The position numbers were made by a program, and so were the translations under genes. Below the pieces are notes generated by a model. The model was not told where the DNA came from, made no database searches, and saw only the letters and a list, made by a program, of their open reading frames with translations. From positions 1-45,396 of the forward strand of contig JANZZP010000054.1 in the NCBI GenBank assembly GCA_026419335.1: DNA of 45,396 nucleotides. Reading direction: 5' to 3'. Below are positions 42,922-45,396 of this stretch, one piece after another (position 1 is the stretch's first letter; the number at the start of each line of letters is the position of its first letter). The stretch is from Elusimicrobiales bacterium (GTDB lineage: Bacteria > Elusimicrobiota > Elusimicrobia > Elusimicrobiales > UBA9959).

Positions 42922-44589
42922 TCAATTAACTATATCATATGTTTTAATTTTTTCTATCTCTTTATCAAAAGGCCTGTCAGGTTTTATATTTCTAATACTT
43001 ATTATTTGTTTTGCAATATCTCTAAATATTGGAGCTGATGTTTGCCCTCCATATTGAAATTTTTTCGAATTATCTACTATTATGAGAATTGAGTATTTTG
43101 GTTTTGATGCTGGAAAAAAACCGCAAAATGATGTTACATTTTTACCTTTTATATACTTTCCTGTTTTTAAGTCAAGTTTATTTGCTGTTCCGGTTTTTCC
43201 TGCTACTGTATATCCATTTATTCTTGCATTTATTCCTGTTCCTTTTTCCACAACATCAATCATCATTTTAATAACTCTTTCTGCAGTTTGTTGAGTTATA
43301 ACATTTCTAATTACTTGTGGTTGAGATATTATTTTTTCTTCTTTTTCACTTTTTATTTTATATACAAAATATGGCTGAAGAAGTTTTCCTTTGTTTGCTA
43401 TTGCTGTATATGCATTTATAAGTTGGAGTGGGGTTATTGCAATCCCATAACCGTAAGATGTTGTTATTAAATCTATCTCTTTATATTTTGCGAAATCTTT
43501 AATTATTCCTTTCGATTCACCAAAAAAATCTGTATATTTTGTTCCAAAGCCAAATTTTCTTATATAGGGATATAATTTTTCTATTCCTATTTTGAGACCT
43601 ATTTTAGCAAAACCTATGTTTGATGAATGAGCATAAACTTCTTTTACTGTTACTGTTTTTAATTTTTCATGATCTGTTATAGTATGCTTTTGGTTAACTT
43701 TCCATGTACCATTTTCGCAATTTATATAATCATCCTCAGATATAAAGTTTTCTTCAAAACCTGCTGATAAAATCATAGTTTTTATTGTAGATCCAGGTTC
43801 ATATACGTATTCAACTGGTTGAAAGTTTATTAAGTTTTGTGGATAGGAAGCTGCAGCTGAAATAAAGCCATTTTCAATATTTTGAACTATGGTTATTATT
43901 TTATCTGCCATCAGGGTTTCGAAATGATTTTTGATAGTGCTTTCTACTATAGTTTGAATATCATGTTCAATCGTTAGGTAAATGTCTGATGGATCTTCAT
44001 TTATCTCTTTTTCCTCTATTTTTATTACATTTCCTTTCCTATCTCTTATTATATCTTTTATTACTATATTTCCTTTAAGATATTTATTATAAATTAACTC
44101 AATACCACTAAGACCATTATTTTCATTTGAGAGACCTATTATTTCTTTGGCACATTCTAGTGGATATATTCTTGCTTGATGTGGTTCTAAGTATAATGAT
44201 TTAAAATTTTTTAAAAGATCATATTTTTCTTTATCAATATTCTTCTTTATTTTTAAATATTTTGTTGTTGTTTTTATTTTCGATGTTATATCCTTTGTTG
44301 ATATATTTAATATTTCTGATATGTTTTTAATTTCATTATATTGAATTATGGAAGTTGTTATAACTACATCCCAACTTATTATTGAGTCAGCAAGCAGATT
44401 TGAATTAATATCGTAAATTTTTCCTCTTGGGGTTATTTCTTTATCTTTTTTCTCATATTTTCTTTTTGCAAGACTGCTTAATTTTTCATGGTTTAAAATT
44501 TGTAGATAAAAGAATCTAATAATGATACTAATTATTAAAATTAAAAAAAATATAATTATAAAAAAAAATCGCGTTTTTTTGAAAAACAT
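42922..44589 (-). CDS. ftsI: Penicillin-binding protein 2B/3-type transpeptidase FtsI
   Basis: Cross-links septal peptidoglycan. 555 residues: a membrane helix near 8-30, a dimerisation domain, then the transpeptidase. The SxxK active-site motif is in EPGSTIKTM near 267, the SxN motif AHSSNIG near 321, and KTG in VAGKTGTANK near 465. PASTA repeats are absent. It follows the ftsL-like gene by 3 nt in the same cluster. Class B PBP identity is clear; the FtsI assignment rather than PBP2 follows from the murE/ftsW context. Confidence 0.94.
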   Translation of the reverse strand: MFFKKTRFFFIIIFFLILIISIIIRFFYLQILNHEKLSSLAKRKYEKKDKEITPRGKIYDINSNLLADSIISWDVVITTSIIQYNEIKNISEILNISTKDITSKIKTTTKYLKIKKNIDKEKYDLLKNFKSLYLEPHQARIYPLECAKEIIGLSNENNGLSGIELIYNKYLKGNIVIKDIIRDRKGNVIKIEEKEINEDPSDIYLTIEHDIQTIVESTIKNHFETLMADKIITIVQNIENGFISAAASYPQNLINFQPVEYVYEPGSTIKTMILSAGFEENFISEDDYINCENGTWKVNQKHTITDHEKLKTVTVKEVYAHSSNIGFAKIGLKIGIEKLYPYIRKFGFGTKYTDFFGESKGIIKDFAKYKEIDLITTSYGYGIAITPLQLINAYTAIANKGKLLQPYFVYKIKSEKEEKIISQPQVIRNVITQQTAERVIKMMIDVVEKGTGINARINGYTVAGKTGTANKLDLKTGKYIKGKNVTSFCGFFPASKPKYSILIIVDNSKKFQYGGQTSAPIFRDIAKQIISIRNIKPDRPFDKEIEKIKTYDIVN

Positions 44590-44592
44590 CTT

Positions 44593-44916
44593 TTATGTTT
44601 CTTTATAGATACTAAATAGATTTTTAAGGTTTGTAAAAATATTATTTTTGGCAAATAATCTTAAGTTATTTTTTTCTTCTAACATTATAATTGTAGATGG
44701 TTCCGCTACATTAAATCCCATAGCAAATGCCTTTTTTTGAATTTCTAATAATGTTGTTTTTTCTGCTAATTTCTTTTTTAAATATGCATTTTCTCTTTCG
44801 TATTCTTTTATTTCTTTAGAAATATTGTTGATTTTATATAGAAGTTTGAGATTGATACTTGTTATTAATGCTGGTAACATAAATATCCAAATACAAGCAC
44901 ATATTATATTTTTCAC
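44593..44916 (-). CDS. ftsL: FtsL-like divisome protein
   Basis: 107 residues: a membrane helix near 3-23 (IICACIWIFMLPALITSINL), then a leucine/charged coiled coil (about 28-62: YKINNISKEIKEYERENAYL, KKKLAEKTTLLEIQKKA) and a tail containing MGFNVAEPSTIIML. The single-span plus coiled coil before ftsI is the FtsL pattern, a poorly conserved family that bridges FtsB/FtsQ and FtsI. GTG start (44916) with GGAGGAG just upstream. The gene symbol is assigned from size, topology and position. Confidence 0.7.
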   Translation of the reverse strand: MKNIICACIWIFMLPALITSINLKLLYKINNISKEIKEYERENAYLKKKLAEKTTLLEIQKKAFAMGFNVAEPSTIIMLEEKNNLRLFAKNNIFTNLKNLFSIYKET

Positions 44917-44926
44917 ACTCTCCTCC

Positions 44927-45067
44927 TTATATCACAAAAGTTTCTACTTTTGTCAAAGTATTTTTATCCCAAATATAAAATATTTTGGATGGTGTGATTG
45001 AATTATTTGTATTTTTCTTTATATATAAACTTTTTTTTATTTTTTTTATTATTTTTGGTGTTTTCAT
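44927..45067 (-). CDS. 46-residue basic protein between rsmH and ftsL
   Basis: A short ORF whose ATG (45067) has an excellent Shine-Dalgarno, TAGGAGGTGAT, that covers the rsmH stop codon. The N-terminus is Lys-rich (KTPKIIKKIKKSLYIKKN) and the rest is Ser/Thr-rich without a membrane segment. A longer reading frame upstream of this ATG lies in the rsmH coding region and is not real. It is translationally coupled to rsmH. The strong ribosome site suggests that it is made. No family recognised. Confidence 0.6.
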   Translation of the reverse strand: MKTPKIIKKIKKSLYIKKNTNNSITPSKIFYIWDKNTLTKVETFVI

Positions 45068-45075
45068 ATCACCTC

Positions 45076-45396
<321 letters not shown>

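Overview
This is a low-GC (about 30% by eye) bacterial chromosome fragment that uses the standard genetic code. The organism looks diderm. Signs of this are a MurE of the meso-DAP type, a PorV/PorQ-like outer-membrane barrel protein, a lipobox protein ending in a beta-barrel-like tail, and a large secreted protein with an FlgD/T9SS-like C-terminal domain. The mix of Kelch/FN3 secreted proteins, a PorV-like barrel and a GlmL-type ASKHA protein with a DUF6754-like membrane protein suggests an uncultivated candidate-phylum lineage (WOR-3, Elusimicrobiota or similar). The sequence alone does not settle which.

Layout. (1) 1-5.1 kb, + strand: a tight purine/folate run of purK (5'-truncated by the window), purE, a class II glutamine amidotransferase, a HEAT-repeat protein, folP and a folK-folC fusion. 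(2) 5.1-12.5 kb, - strand: a three-gene secretion operon with a CBM48-like anchored protein, a 1962-residue Kelch/FN3 protein and a PorV-like barrel. (3) 12.6-15.3 kb: tRNA-Gly(CCC), folE, a small secreted protein and a CCA-adding enzyme. (4) 15.3-19.5 kb, - strand: an Opp/Dpp-type ABC transporter (two permeases, two ATPases, no binding protein), then dtd. (5) 19.5-27.5 kb, - strand: a compact ten-gene operon that combines membrane proteins of unknown function (one FN3 plus DUF6754-like), a stand-alone RAM domain, DUF192, a GlmL/MutL-like ASKHA protein and a sandwich-hybrid/KOW protein. It is the best candidate here for an undescribed system. (6) 27.5-33.9 kb: an AT-rich accessory island with two decayed transposase remnants, an orphan lipoprotein, an SF1 helicase and orphan ORF fragments. 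(7) 33.9-45.4 kb, - strand: a division and cell-wall cluster in the order rsmH (partial), a 46-residue ORF, ftsL-like, ftsI, murE, murF, mraY, murD, ftsW, murG and an unrecognised 493-residue membrane-anchored protein. The cluster stops there, without murC, murB, ftsQ, ftsA or ftsZ.

How the parts fit. Folate genes sit in two places (folP and folK-folC at the left end, folE near 13 kb). The tRNA encodes no CCA, which fits the CCA-adding enzyme 1 kb away. The + strand is A/C-rich over roughly 5-27 kb and T/G-rich over 34-45 kb, although genes in both parts lie on the - strand. This strand asymmetry flips inside the accessory island, so the island may mark a replication-related switch or an inversion boundary.
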